A stretch of 31,453 nucleotides of DNA from CAYFUF01 sp964394795 (lineage in GTDB: Bacteria; Bacillota; Clostridia; Tissierellales; Peptoniphilaceae): contig CAYMYX010000018.1 in NCBI GenBank assembly GCA_964394795.1, positions 1-31,453 on the forward strand, read 5' to 3'. A program made the position numbers and the translations under genes. Under the pieces are notes generated by a model that was given only the letters and a program-made list of their open reading frames with translations, was not told where the DNA came from and ran no database searches. This document shows, piece after piece, positions 16,606-25,059 of the stretch (position 1 is the stretch's first letter; every line of letters begins with the position of its first letter).

Positions 16606-16705
16606 NNNNNNNNNNNNNNNNNNNNNNNNNNNNNNNNNNNNNNNNNNNNNNNNNNNNNNNNNNNNNNNNNNNNNNNNNNNNNNNNNNNNNNNNNNNNNNN
16701 NNNNN
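16606..16705. other. Assembly gap (100 N)
   Basis: This is a placeholder of unknown true length. The flanks share the 10-mer GAGGCGTTGA. Sigma region 4 and the start of the next gene are missing. Confidence 0.99.
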
Positions 16706-17169
16706 GAGGCGTTGAGCTTGCCTACATTACCCCCTATCGGACCAACTGGGATAATTTTACCAGGAATACAGGAAATCTCAGTCTGCTGTTGGAAGGTGAT
16801 GCCATACCCTACTGGGATTCGCTAGGTCACAGTGAATTTGTGAATATGTTGAATCCAACAGTCCCAACACATGGGACATCGCTACCAAAGTTAGTTTTAG
16901 CCTACTATAACGTCTTCACAATTCTGTTATTCATTGCTATCGCCGCTGCCTTATTACTCATTCGCCCATCATTAAGGATCAGCCTTTCCCTATTGGCAAT
17001 ACCCATCTCTTTGCTTCTGGGCTTCTTGGTCATTAAGGGATTCAGCAGCGTGAGTTGGAGCATCGTACGAGACCTTCTATATATTTTGATCGCTAGTGTA
17101 GGCATCTATATCCTCCTCTTTTCTTTAATCAAGGTGCTTGTGAAAAAGAAGGAAGATGCTAATCGTTAA
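16706..17169 (+). CDS. Membrane protein, 5' end in gap; possible anti-sigma partner
   Basis: This open frame (codons from 16708) has no visible start and ends at 17169. It encodes about 153 residues. An extracytoplasmic or cytoplasmic stretch (TPYRTNWDNFTRNTGNLSLL) is followed by three hydrophobic helices: VFTILLFIAIAAALLLI, ISLSLLAIPISLLLGFLVI and DLLYILIASVGIYILLFSLI. The tail is basic (KVLVKKKEDANR). I do not recognise the family. The position after an ECF sigma gene suggests an anti-sigma or regulated membrane protein, but zinc-finger or anti-sigma motifs would be in the missing part. Confidence 0.6.
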
Positions 17170-17236
17170 GTGGGCCATATTCGGGTAAACATACTCCGAC
17201 GAATGAACTAAAACGAATAGAGAAAGAAGGTTTGTG

Positions 17237-17686
17237 ATGATTAAAGTTGGCGATAAAGCACCAGATTTTAAACTACAAGATCAAAACGAAGAAGATGTTA
17301 GCTTAAGCGATTTGAAAGGCAAAAGAGTCTTGATTTCTTGGCATCCACTGGCATGGACTTCGGTATGTACCGACCAGATGAGAGCCTTGGAAAGAAACTA
17401 TGACCGCTTGAAGGAAAAGGGAATCGAAGAAGTGATCGGCGTTTCCGTCGATGCCCAACCAGGCAAGGCAGTTTGGGCGAAGGCTTTAGGCATCAAGAAC
17501 GTCAAGCTTGTTGCTGACTTCGAGCCAAAGGGCGAAATGAGTAAGGCTTACGACATCTGGCTGGACGACATGGGTGCCAGCGGACGCGGCAACGCCATCA
17601 TCGACGCAGAAGGAAACATCGAGTGGGCAAAGCAATACGAAACCAAGTCCTTACCCGATATTGAAGAGGTAATCGAAAACGCATAA
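17237..17686 (+). CDS. Peroxiredoxin, 1-Cys AhpC/TSA family
   Basis: This 149-residue thioredoxin-fold peroxidase begins MIKVGDKAPDFKLQDQ. It has the peroxidatic motif P37-x3-T41-x2-C44 (HPLAWTSVCTDQM). No other cysteine is present, so a partner thiol must resolve the sulfenate. It reduces hydrogen peroxide or organic hydroperoxides in the cytoplasm. ATG 17237 is preferred because AGAAGG lies 6 nt upstream; an adjacent in-frame GTG 3 nt earlier is too close to the ribosome site. It ends before a terminator hairpin that separates it from the aldehyde dehydrogenase. Confidence 0.9.
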   Translation: MIKVGDKAPDFKLQDQNEEDVSLSDLKGKRVLISWHPLAWTSVCTDQMRALERNYDRLKEKGIEEVIGVSVDAQPGKAVWAKALGIKNVKLVADFEPKGEMSKAYDIWLDDMGASGRGNAIIDAEGNIEWAKQYETKSLPDIEEVIENA

Positions 17687-17711
17687 GGCGTTAAATAGTA
17701 CAGTTGGCGGA

Positions 17712-17745
17712 GGGGATGAGTGGATAGCACTCATCTCCTTTGTTA
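17712..17745 (+). terminator. Terminator-like hairpin after the peroxiredoxin
   Basis: An 11-bp stem with one wobble (GGGGATGAGTG / CACTCATCTCC) and a 5-nt loop is followed by a short TTTGTTAT run. It lies 20 nt before the next start, so it may only partly terminate. Confidence 0.7.
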
Positions 17746-17757
17746 TAAGGAGGCGGT

Positions 17758-19140
17758 ATGGAAAAACAAACGTCTATACAGGAGCGCTTCGAGCGCACAA
17801 AATTGCAATTCGATCAGGGCGCTCTTCGCACGAAAGACCAAAGACTAGCCGCCCTCACTGCCCTGGAGGAAGCCCTCAATCGCCACGAGGATAGACTAAT
17901 CCAAGCCCTCCACGATGACTTGGGCAAGTCCGCCTATGAGGCCGTCATGACGGAGATTGGCATCGTCTATGGTGAATTGAAAACCGCAAAGAAAAACGTC
18001 GGCAAGTGGATGAAGCCTAAGCGCCTGGGCATGAGTCTTGCCCAACTGCCGGGCAAGATGCGGCTCTACTCCGACCCTTACGGGATTGTCCTCGTCATGT
18101 CCCCCTGGAATTATCCCGCTTTATTAACCCTCAACCCCCTGATCAATGCCCTGTCCGCCGGCAATACCGTCATCCTCAAGCCTTCCAATTACAGCAGGTC
18201 CACTTCCCAGGCCTTGGACGACCTGATCGGCGACGCCTTCCCCAATGGAGAGGCCCAGGTCATTCAAGGGGGCCATGCCGAAAACGAAAAACTCTGGGAC
18301 CTTCCCTTCGACTACATCTTCTTCACCGGTAGCACCAAGGTGGGTAAGCTGGTCATGGCCAAGGCTGCCGAGCAACTGATTCCCGTCACTCTGGAATTGG
18401 GCGGCAAGTCCCCAGCCATCGTCGATGAGTCCGCAGACATTGAAAAGACCGCCAAGCGCCTCGTCTTCGGTAAGCTGGTTAATGCGGGACAGACCTGTAT
18501 CGCCCCCGACCACGTCTACGTTCACGAAAGAGTGAAGGACCAGCTGATCCAAGAGATAATCAAAAACGTCAACGAGATTTTTGCTGATGAAGATTATGTG
18601 GATAAGGCATGGCCCAAAATGATATCCGAGAAGCATTTGGATAAATTGAAGGGTCTCTTGGAGGGGCAAACGCCTCTCTTTGGCGGTGCTGTCGACGAAG
18701 AAAAACGGAAAATCACCTTCACCATCCTGGACGAGCCTAGCCTCGACAGCCAAGTGATGGAAGAGGAAATCTTCGGACCCATCCTCCCCATTCTGACCTT
18801 CAATAGCATTGACGAATTTATTCGTGACCAGCGGAAGCGGGCAAAGCCTCTTGCCCTCTACCTCTTCACGAAGAATAAAGAGGTAGAAGAAAAGGTCCTG
18901 ACCCAGCTGTCTTTCGGCGGCGGGTGTGTCAATGATACTTTGCTGCAATTGTCTTCTTCCAAGGCTCCTTTCGGTGGCGTTGGAAACAGCGGGATGGGTA
19001 ACTACCATGGCCATTATGGTTTTAAGACTTTCAGCCATGAGAAGGCGGTGTTGAAGAAGTGGTGGCCTTTCGATAATCCCCTTCGTCACCACCCCTACAA
19101 GGATCCGGATAAGAAGTTGCCTAAGGGGTTGTTTGGATAA
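17758..19140 (+). CDS. Aldehyde dehydrogenase (class 3-like)
   Basis: This 460-residue NAD(P)-dependent aldehyde dehydrogenase has the catalytic cysteine C247 in NAGQTCIAPDHVYV and the general base E213 in TLELGGKSPAIVD. Other visible segments are the cofactor region MSPWNYPALLTLNPLINAL, the FTGSTKVGKLVM loop and the EEIFGPILPIL motif. The short length and a C-terminal extension ending in WWPFDNPLRHHPY are typical of the class 3/YwdH-like branch. That branch oxidises medium- and long-chain or aromatic aldehydes and may associate with membranes. The ribosome site (AAGGAGG) is strong. The 3' untranslated region runs into repeat array 2. Confidence 0.93.
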   Translation: MEKQTSIQERFERTKLQFDQGALRTKDQRLAALTALEEALNRHEDRLIQALHDDLGKSAYEAVMTEIGIVYGELKTAKKNVGKWMKPKRLGMSLAQLPGKMRLYSDPYGIVLVMSPWNYPALLTLNPLINALSAGNTVILKPSNYSRSTSQALDDLIGDAFPNGEAQVIQGGHAENEKLWDLPFDYIFFTGSTKVGKLVMAKAAEQLIPVTLELGGKSPAIVDESADIEKTAKRLVFGKLVNAGQTCIAPDHVYVHERVKDQLIQEIIKNVNEIFADEDYVDKAWPKMISEKHLDKLKGLLEGQTPLFGGAVDEEKRKITFTILDEPSLDSQVMEEEIFGPILPILTFNSIDEFIRDQRKRAKPLALYLFTKNKEVEEKVLTQLSFGGGCVNDTLLQLSSSKAPFGGVGNSGMGNYHGHYGFKTFSHEKAVLKKWWPFDNPLRHHPYKDPDKKLPKGLFG

Positions 19141-19151
19141 GCATGATGGGG

Positions 19152-19195
19152 TTGTGGTTTGGAGGCTGGGGTATGGCCCTTGGGATTGGCCGAAT
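19152..19195 (+). other. Conserved leader of repeat array 2
   Basis: It contains TTGTGGTTTGG (19152-19162), GGGGTATGGCCC (19168-19179) and GGCC (19188-19191), the same ordered blocks as in the other two leaders. It begins 11 nt after the aldehyde dehydrogenase stop with no terminator in between, so it can be transcribed as that gene's 3' UTR. Confidence 0.6.
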
Positions 19196-19498
19196 CATAC
19201 CATTTTGGGTTGAACACGATTTTGGTATGTCATGAAAGAGGCCAGAATCATACCAAATTGCGTCGCGACACGTTTTGGTATGACGCAATATGGCCCCAAA
19301 ACATACCAAATTCAGTCAAAGGTTGTTTTGGTATGACGGAAACTGCTCAATTTCAACATACCAAATCGAATAGACTGCCATTTTGGTATGAAAATGAGGT
19401 GCATATCGAACATACCAAAACGTTAGTTATCGGCATTTGGTATGAAAATAGAGTGGAAATTGAACATACCAAAATGACTACAAACGGTTTTTGGTATG
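19196..19498 (+). repeat. Inverted-repeat array 2: six 34-bp units, 53-55-bp period
   Basis: Units start at 19196, 19249, 19302, 19357, 19411 and 19465, and each is exactly 34 bp. Five of the six read CATACCAAA, 16 variable nt, then TTTGGTATG. The first has CATACCA with the last two bases of the left half-site changed. Inner 16-mers are all different. Spacers are 19-21 nt; the last two resemble each other (AAAATGAG.. and AAAATAGAG.., both ending GAA) and the second carries TGGCCC. The array fills the gene-free 19141-19543 region, before the convergent terminator. Confidence 0.85.
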
Positions 19499-19502
19499 AA
19501 TT

Positions 19503-19536
19503 AAGGGGCTTTGTCAAATGACAAAGCCCCTTTTGT
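19503..19536. terminator. Bidirectional intrinsic terminator
   Basis: A 14-bp perfect stem (AAGGGGCTTTGTCA / TGACAAAGCCCCTT) has a 2-nt loop. It sits between the end of array 2 (plus strand) and the end of the glycosyltransferase gene (minus strand) and can serve both. Confidence 0.93.
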
Positions 19537-19543
19537 AATAGTA

Positions 19544-20435
19544 TTATTCACTTTCATACCCGTGCTTAATCTCTTTCCACTCCACGCTTCGGCTAAAGAG
19601 GGCGTAGACGTTGATGGGAATCCAAGTTAGGAGGAAGAACCAGAACATGAGGACGCCCTTGCCGTAGACCTTGAGGCTCTTCTTGGAATACAAGGTGATG
19701 AAGAGGGCCAAAAGGGTTGGAATGACGACGATGGATAAGAGGTTGACTAGGATAAAGCGGAGATTGCCGTCGAAGATTGGGGTGACAAAGTTGAAGAAGA
19801 CCATGGTGAGGACCGTGGCAACAAGACTGATATTGCTCATGTAGATGCCGGACATCATGACCAGGGAATCGAAGACGTTTTTGCCTTCGTTCTTGGCAAT
19901 GGACTTAACGGCGGGCACGCCCATCTTTTCGAAGATCTGGCGGACCCCCTTGGACCAACGGCTTCGTTGGACGAAGGATTGGGAAAGGGTGAGGACTTGT
20001 TCGTCGTAGAAGATGGCCCTTGGAGCATAAGCGATTTGCTCCCCTGCCAAGGAATTTTGGACGGTGAATTCCAAGTCTTCGGTTAAGGTTGAAGTGTTCC
20101 AACCACCAAGCTCGTTGATAAGGTCCTTGCTGACCATGAAGCCGGTGCCGGTGATGATGGAGTTCATACCTAGGACTGACCTGGGGTGGTTGTAAAAGAG
20201 GTCGACGGTGAGCATATAGATGCTGTAGCTTGCGGCGATGTAGGAGTCGCTGGGGTTCTGTCCTTCGCGGAAGNNNNNNNNNNNNNNNNNNNNNNNNNNN
20301 NNNNNNNNNNNNNNNNNNNNNNNNNNNNNNNNNNNNNNNNNNNNNNNNNNNNNNNNNNNNNNNNNNNNNNNNNTATAACCCAATCAACGCGCCCAAGGCG
20401 AGAGAAAGATTACGTATCAGTTCAAATAGTGGCAT
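19544..20435 (-). CDS. Membrane family-2 glycosyltransferase (interrupted by a gap)
   Basis: The start ATG 20435 (ribosome site AGGGGAG) gives MPLFELIRNLSLALGALIG, an N-terminal membrane helix. After the 100-N gap the frame continues with the acceptor-side motifs of processive GT2 enzymes: ITGTGFMVSKDLINELGGW, TEDLEF (catalytic TED) and QRSRWSKGVRQ (the Q-x-x-R-W motif). Several C-terminal membrane helices follow. This is the layout of hyaluronan/poly-GlcNAc/cellulose-synthase-like enzymes that polymerise and extrude a polysaccharide. The DxD part and about 100-200 residues are missing in the gap. The sugar substrate is unknown. It stands alone and is divergent from the NTPase gene. Confidence 0.85.
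20274..20373. other. Assembly gap (100 N)
   Basis: It lies inside the glycosyltransferase gene. The reading frame does not continue across it at this nominal length, so its true length is different. Confidence 0.99.
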
Positions 20436-20622
20436 TATTTGCTCCCCTAGTTAAAAATCCATGCCGATGCGTGGAAAAGTGGATAATACTGGTAATTATA
20501 GACTATAGCCAACATCTTGAAAAGTAACTAATAAAGAATTAAGAAATCGACAAGCAATTCTGTTTATAGTTTAACATAATTGAAGTGAGCATGCTGAATA
20601 TTACGATGACTAGGAGATTACG

Positions 20623-21237
20623 ATGAATAGTACAAAGTTCAAGGGCCATCCCCACCCCACCTTCTTCCTTCGGGGTCCAATCCAAATCGGAAAGTCGACC
20701 TTCCTACGCCGGAAGGTGGCTGAACTGGATATTTCTACTGCAGGCTTGGTCACCCAGAAGGTCTTCGAGGGAGATAAGCGACGAGGCTTTGAAGCAATCA
20801 GTTTTCAGGGGCAGATTCCTGGACGTGAAGGCCAATATAAAGAAGGGAGTCGCCTGTTTATCGACTTGGGGGTGTATGACGAAGCGGTCTTGGCTGGAAA
20901 AATTAAGGAGACGGTCAGATTTGCAAGGGAAGATTCTGTGCAGCTAATCTACCTCGACGAAATCGGCGGTCCCGAGCTTGAGGACGATGACATCACCGAG
21001 GACTTACTGAAAATCATCACCTCAGGAAAGTTGGTGGTTGGGGTGTTGAAGAGTATGGCCCACCTTCTCTTGAAGATTGGACCTAAAGTCGATGCTGAAA
21101 AGATAAAGGTCAATTACGGACGGATTGCTGATGCTATCGCGGAGAGTGATTTTTTAGTCGATATTGAAAGCATCGAGGATGATTTAGAAAGTAAATGGCG
21201 GGCTTGGTTAGGGATAAACTGCCTTGTAGAAGAATAG
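20623..21237 (+). CDS. THEP1-like nucleoside-triphosphatase
   Basis: This 204-residue P-loop protein has Walker A GPIQIGKST at about residues 19-27 and a Walker B LIYLDEIGGPEL. The latter matches the DEIGxxEL signature of the THEP1/NTPase_1 family. Members hydrolyse NTPs slowly in vitro and their cellular role is generally not known. A TAGGAGA ribosome site precedes the ATG. It lies 67 nt upstream of the giant flavin-motif lipoprotein on the same strand with no terminator between, so it may be the first gene of that operon and help load or assemble a cofactor or substrate. That role is inference from position only. Confidence 0.8.
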   Translation: MNSTKFKGHPHPTFFLRGPIQIGKSTFLRRKVAELDISTAGLVTQKVFEGDKRRGFEAISFQGQIPGREGQYKEGSRLFIDLGVYDEAVLAGKIKETVRFAREDSVQLIYLDEIGGPELEDDDITEDLLKIITSGKLVVGVLKSMAHLLLKIGPKVDAEKIKVNYGRIADAIAESDFLVDIESIEDDLESKWRAWLGINCLVEE

Positions 21238-21304
21238 GACAATTGTTATACTTATGCTAAGTTGATTCTGATATTTTTATATTTTAATAGACAAGGAGTC
21301 CCCT

Positions 21305-24019
21305 ATGGTTTTTAAAAAAGGAAGACTGATGGTGTTGGTCGGTCTTTTGGTCGGGCTTGCGGCCTGTTCTTCCGGTCCCCCAGAAATCGATTTTTCGGAT
21401 GTGGATTTTGAGAATAGCCCGTATAAGCACATCAACAATGGACCACTAGAGAAGGATGACCTCATCCCCTACAATGTTGACACGATTACTGGCGCAACCT
21501 TGACCTTGGAAGGACCCGGAGTTGCCAACTCCGTTCCCCTATCGGTGCGGGAGCTGGAGAATCAAAACCAAGGATTGGTGCGGGATATTTATGAGGATGG
21601 AGAGGGTTACTTCATCTATGAGGGTCTTGACCTTGCCTACCTCTTCAATGAGATGAGCGATGGTGAGAATGGAATCGTACTCGCGGACAATGCAGATATT
21701 ATTGAATTCAAGGATGCGGACAGAGAGCACGTTGCTTATCTGAGTGTGGAAGAGATCAAAGAAGCTTCGGCCAATGGACGTCCGATCTTGCTGGCTTATG
21801 GCATTGGGGACACTGATGAAGAGGAAGCCCTTCCTTTCGTTTACGATCCGAAAGCAGATGAAGGGGTTCCGCTAGGTTACAGCGAAGCTCTAGATAATGA
21901 TGATGGGTCTTTGCGCTTGGTCTATGACCTAGGTGATTATGGGGATAATCCGGACTACAAGACCTTCACCAATGCCGCTTACATATACGTTCACGCCGGT
22001 GAACCACCGGGCTTTAAGCATGTCGAGGCAGGTTCGCCTTACGACGACAGTTCCTACTTGGACTACTTTATTAGCTTTAGGGGCGATGCCCTAGGCAAAG
22101 AGATCAACCTGACGGTAAAAGATTTGGAATCCCTAGCTGGGGATGATTCGGAAGAAGGGTATCCGGCAGATGGGATGGCCTACCGCAACTGGTACAGTTT
22201 GGCCAACACCACCTACTGGTATAACAATGAGTACGAAGGCCTGAAGCTTTATGAACTATTGCAAGCACTGGGCATGCCTAATGCCAAGGATATGGGCCTC
22301 GGAGACGCGCGAACGACTCTGGTCCGTTTCTTTGCCGCGGACGGTTTGGCGGCTACGGAGACTTTTTCTATCGACGCCCTCTCCTTCCCGGACAACTTTG
22401 GTTACTATAAGAAGAATTCTGAGGACTTAGATGATGGGTCTTATGTACCTGTAGCCGGCGACTTGGTCGACAGTGGCTACCCCGTCATGTTGGCTTGGGG
22501 CGTTAACGGTTACCCCTACACCAAGGGTAAAACGGATGATGGCTTTCTCTCCGGCTTGAATAACGATGGCGGACCGATTCGGGTTGTCTTCGGCAAGCGC
22601 CAATACAACCACTTTAATGGGTCCAACCAGGTGAAATATTTAAACCACGTCCAGGTTNNNNNNNNNNNNNNNNNNNNNNNNNNNNNNNNNNNNNNNNNNN
22701 NNNNNNNNNNNNNNNNNNNNNNNNNNNNNNNNNNNNNNNNNNNNNNNNNNNNNNNNNCCAAGGGCTTGATCGCTTTTGCGAAGAATGGCCACCCCCTAGC
22801 GGAAGATAGCGATGCAGGTTATGTCAAGGAACTGACCATAGAAGGCGACAAGACGCTCACCTTGCCTGTGGACAACAGTGGTGGTCCCCTTCAATTCATT
22901 TTGGACGGAGCGGATGGCTTCGTACAAATTGAAAATCTAAAGACCATCCGTATCGACTTGCAAGCAGATAAGGGCATGCACGATAGGTCCCCTTATGATG
23001 AGTATAAAGATCTTGAATTTGACTTGCTAGGTGAAGGCGTTGGAAAGTCGGCGACCTATGCCGTTGCGGATATCGAAGCCCTACAGCGGGAAATCGGCAC
23101 TTTCGATTATGCTATCGACGGGCAAACGAAGCGGTTCCGGGGTCTGCCTATCTACGATTTCCTGGTCAACCACGATGTCAAAAACAATGCTGGTGCGCTC
23201 ATTCTCACCAATGAAGCTGGTGATGAGGTAGAAATCAGTCTTTCAAATCTGCGAACCGAGGAAACAGCTAGTCCGCCTATCCTTGCTTTTGCCAGTGGAA
23301 AAAAGGGCGACGACGCTTTAGACGTTCTGCCGCTCGTAGCTAAAAATAATGCTGGTTATGAGGAGGAATACCAAAACGGAGGAGGACCCCTTGCCCTCGT
23401 ATATTGGGATAAGGACAGCGATAGTTATAAGGTATTTGGCAGTATCACGAGTCTGGAAGTTACCGCCAATCCAATCGACTACTGGACCCACTCGATGAGC
23501 GAGATTTACAGCGAGTTCTTGGATGTACCAATCACCTTTACGTTGAAGAATGAGACCGATGAAATCACCAGAACCTTCACCGTTGCGGAATTGGAGGCCA
23601 TGGAAGACTTCATCGTCCGAGAGAATTACTATGTATTGAATATTGGTGAGGCAGAAGGCTTAGACCTTTGGGCTCTCCTGAAGGACATCTGGAAAGATGT
23701 CGACAGCTTGGATGAACCGGTCTCCCTCATCATCAATGCCAAAGATGGCTACTCCAACGATTTGCTGTCCAACTTCCAGTTGGATGGCCTGGAGAAAGGC
23801 ATTCCCGATGAAAACTTGGACTACAAGAAAATCATCTTGGCGTATGCGATCAAGGGCTACCCTCTGGTCGATGATGAAAACCATGAAGGCTACACCGGCT
23901 TAGCCGGCAATGCCTTTGGACCGCTTCGTTTGATTACAGAGAACACCCAAGGCGCTTCGATTAAATATGTTGATAGTATCGTGATTACGATTACGGGTTC
24001 GGATTCCTTAAGCGAATAG
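21305..24019 (+). CDS. Giant lipoprotein: FMN-attachment motif plus tandem SUOX-fold-like domains
   Basis: This is a lipoprotein of about 900 residues (length uncertain because of a gap) with signal peptide and lipobox LAAC21. Residues 59-65, DTITGAT, match the D-x-x-[ST]-G-A-T site at which ApbE attaches FMN to threonine, here T65. After it come about five repeats with the layout of the sulfite-oxidase/Oxidored_molyb fold. Each has a phrase like YEGLKLYELLQALG, then a DGY/DGL strand, then LAY/LAW..NGYP, then GGPIRVV and a final KYLNHVQV-type strand. No cysteine other than the lipobox is seen, so a cysteine-ligated molybdenum centre is not expected. AAGGAG precedes the ATG. It heads a tight operon with an ABC importer. 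Confidence 0.75.
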   Translation: MVFKKGRLMVLVGLLVGLAACSSGPPEIDFSDVDFENSPYKHINNGPLEKDDLIPYNVDTITGATLTLEGPGVANSVPLSVRELENQNQGLVRDIYEDGEGYFIYEGLDLAYLFNEMSDGENGIVLADNADIIEFKDADREHVAYLSVEEIKEASANGRPILLAYGIGDTDEEEALPFVYDPKADEGVPLGYSEALDNDDGSLRLVYDLGDYGDNPDYKTFTNAAYIYVHAGEPPGFKHVEAGSPYDDSSYLDYFISFRGDALGKEINLTVKDLESLAGDDSEEGYPADGMAYRNWYSLANTTYWYNNEYEGLKLYELLQALGMPNAKDMGLGDARTTLVRFFAADGLAATETFSIDALSFPDNFGYYKKNSEDLDDGSYVPVAGDLVDSGYPVMLAWGVNGYPYTKGKTDDGFLSGLNNDGGPIRVVFGKRQYNHFNGSNQVKYLNHVQVXXXXXXXXXXXXXXXXXXXXXXXXXXXXXXXXXXKGLIAFAKNGHPLAEDSDAGYVKELTIEGDKTLTLPVDNSGGPLQFILDGADGFVQIENLKTIRIDLQADKGMHDRSPYDEYKDLEFDLLGEGVGKSATYAVADIEALQREIGTFDYAIDGQTKRFRGLPIYDFLVNHDVKNNAGALILTNEAGDEVEISLSNLRTEETASPPILAFASGKKGDDALDVLPLVAKNNAGYEEEYQNGGGPLALVYWDKDSDSYKVFGSITSLEVTANPIDYWTHSMSEIYSEFLDVPITFTLKNETDEITRTFTVAELEAMEDFIVRENYYVLNIGEAEGLDLWALLKDIWKDVDSLDEPVSLIINAKDGYSNDLLSNFQLDGLEKGIPDENLDYKKIILAYAIKGYPLVDDENHEGYTGLAGNAFGPLRLITENTQGASIKYVDSIVITITGSDSLSE
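22658..22757. other. Assembly gap (100 N) inside the giant lipoprotein
   Basis: The frame happens to stay open across it. It falls between the second and third repeated domains, as expected if repeats broke the assembly, so the domain count is a minimum. Confidence 0.99.
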
Positions 24020-24030
24020 AGGAGCTAACA

Positions 24031-25059
24031 ATGATAAAACGAAAAATTGGAATCTTGGCTCTAGTGATGGTGATCTTACTTACGGCTTGCCAAACGGGCC
24101 CAGTGACGAATTCGGAAAATACCATAACCGATGCTTCCGGACGCCAACTGGAAATCGCAGAGAATGCCGATGAACTAACTATATCTTCCGCCTATGCGGT
24201 CAGCGTCCCCTTCCTCTTGGCTCTTGACCTTACGGATAGGGTGGATGGGATTAACCTGAAATCCAAGCTATGGACCGCTGACCCTAATCTCGATGAAGCG
24301 GATTCCGTCGGCCGTGGGGTCGTCGATTTGGAAAAACTGGCCGAACTCGATTCTGATACTTTGATTCACCGTATCGGAGACAGCGATACGATTGAAGCCG
24401 TGGAAAATCTTGGCATCGAGGTTCTAACGATTGAAGCTGAAAACTATGACCAGCTCATCACGACAATTGAAAACATGGGTGCCTTTTATGGGGCCGATGA
24501 AAAAGCGGATGAAGTTATCCACATGTTAAATGACAAGTTCGACCACATCGAAGACCTAGTCGCCCAAATTCCTGAGGAGGAAAGAGTGACGGCCATCGTC
24601 TTAGGCAGCGAACCGGGGAAAGCCGCTACGGCGGATATGATGCAAACCTGGATGCTGGATAAAGCCGGAGCAATCACGGCTGTGGACGGTTTGCAGGGTT
24701 CAGAGGTATGGCCCAATATTGGCGTCGAAACGGTCCTCAGCTTGGATCCTGAAGTCATCTTCCTCACCGGATCGTCCGCCATGGAATACAGCGTGGATGA
24801 CCTGCTGAGTGACCCCGCTTGGCAAGCGACCAAAGCGGTGAAAAGCGGACGGGTCTACCAGATGCCGGCAAAGATTGACGGCTGGGACCTGCCGGGGGTG
24901 AATGTGGCCATGGGCACCTATTACATGGTTTACATGCTCTATCCCGACTTGATAACGACTGAGGAGATGCAAGCCGAGGTCGACGCTTATTACACCTATA
25001 TCTTCGGCCAAACCTTCGATAAGGACTTCTTGGGTTACGACTTGGAGCGGCAACCGTGA
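24031..25059 (+). CDS. ABC importer substrate-binding lipoprotein (BtuF/FecB type)
   Basis: This 342-residue protein has the lipobox LTAC and the two-lobe class III binding-protein pattern. TITDASGRQLEI opens the fold, and LAELDSDTLIHR and VLSLDPEVIFLTGSS are the characteristic strand-loop phrases. The ending YYMVYMLYPDL is also typical. Such proteins deliver iron chelates, haem, cobalamin or, in some members, molybdate/tungstate to BtuCD-like permeases. The sequence alone does not decide. It starts 11 nt after the giant lipoprotein with GAGGAG and overlaps the permease start by 4 nt. It is thus fully embedded in the redox-lipoprotein operon, which makes a metal or metal-chelate ligand likely (inference). 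Confidence 0.9.
   Translation: MIKRKIGILALVMVILLTACQTGPVTNSENTITDASGRQLEIAENADELTISSAYAVSVPFLLALDLTDRVDGINLKSKLWTADPNLDEADSVGRGVVDLEKLAELDSDTLIHRIGDSDTIEAVENLGIEVLTIEAENYDQLITTIENMGAFYGADEKADEVIHMLNDKFDHIEDLVAQIPEEERVTAIVLGSEPGKAATADMMQTWMLDKAGAITAVDGLQGSEVWPNIGVETVLSLDPEVIFLTGSSAMEYSVDDLLSDPAWQATKAVKSGRVYQMPAKIDGWDLPGVNVAMGTYYMVYMLYPDLITTEEMQAEVDAYYTYIFGQTFDKDFLGYDLERQP

Noticed and set aside
18124..19092. 322-codon open frame on the minus strand inside the aldehyde dehydrogenase gene
   Set aside because: It has no protein-family features and lies wholly antisense to a clear enzyme; it is a product of codon bias.
19196..19498. CRISPR array
   Set aside because: Repeats are short inverted half-sites with 16-nt and about 20-nt intervals, not 25-37-bp direct repeats with about 30-40-bp spacers, and no cas gene is present.
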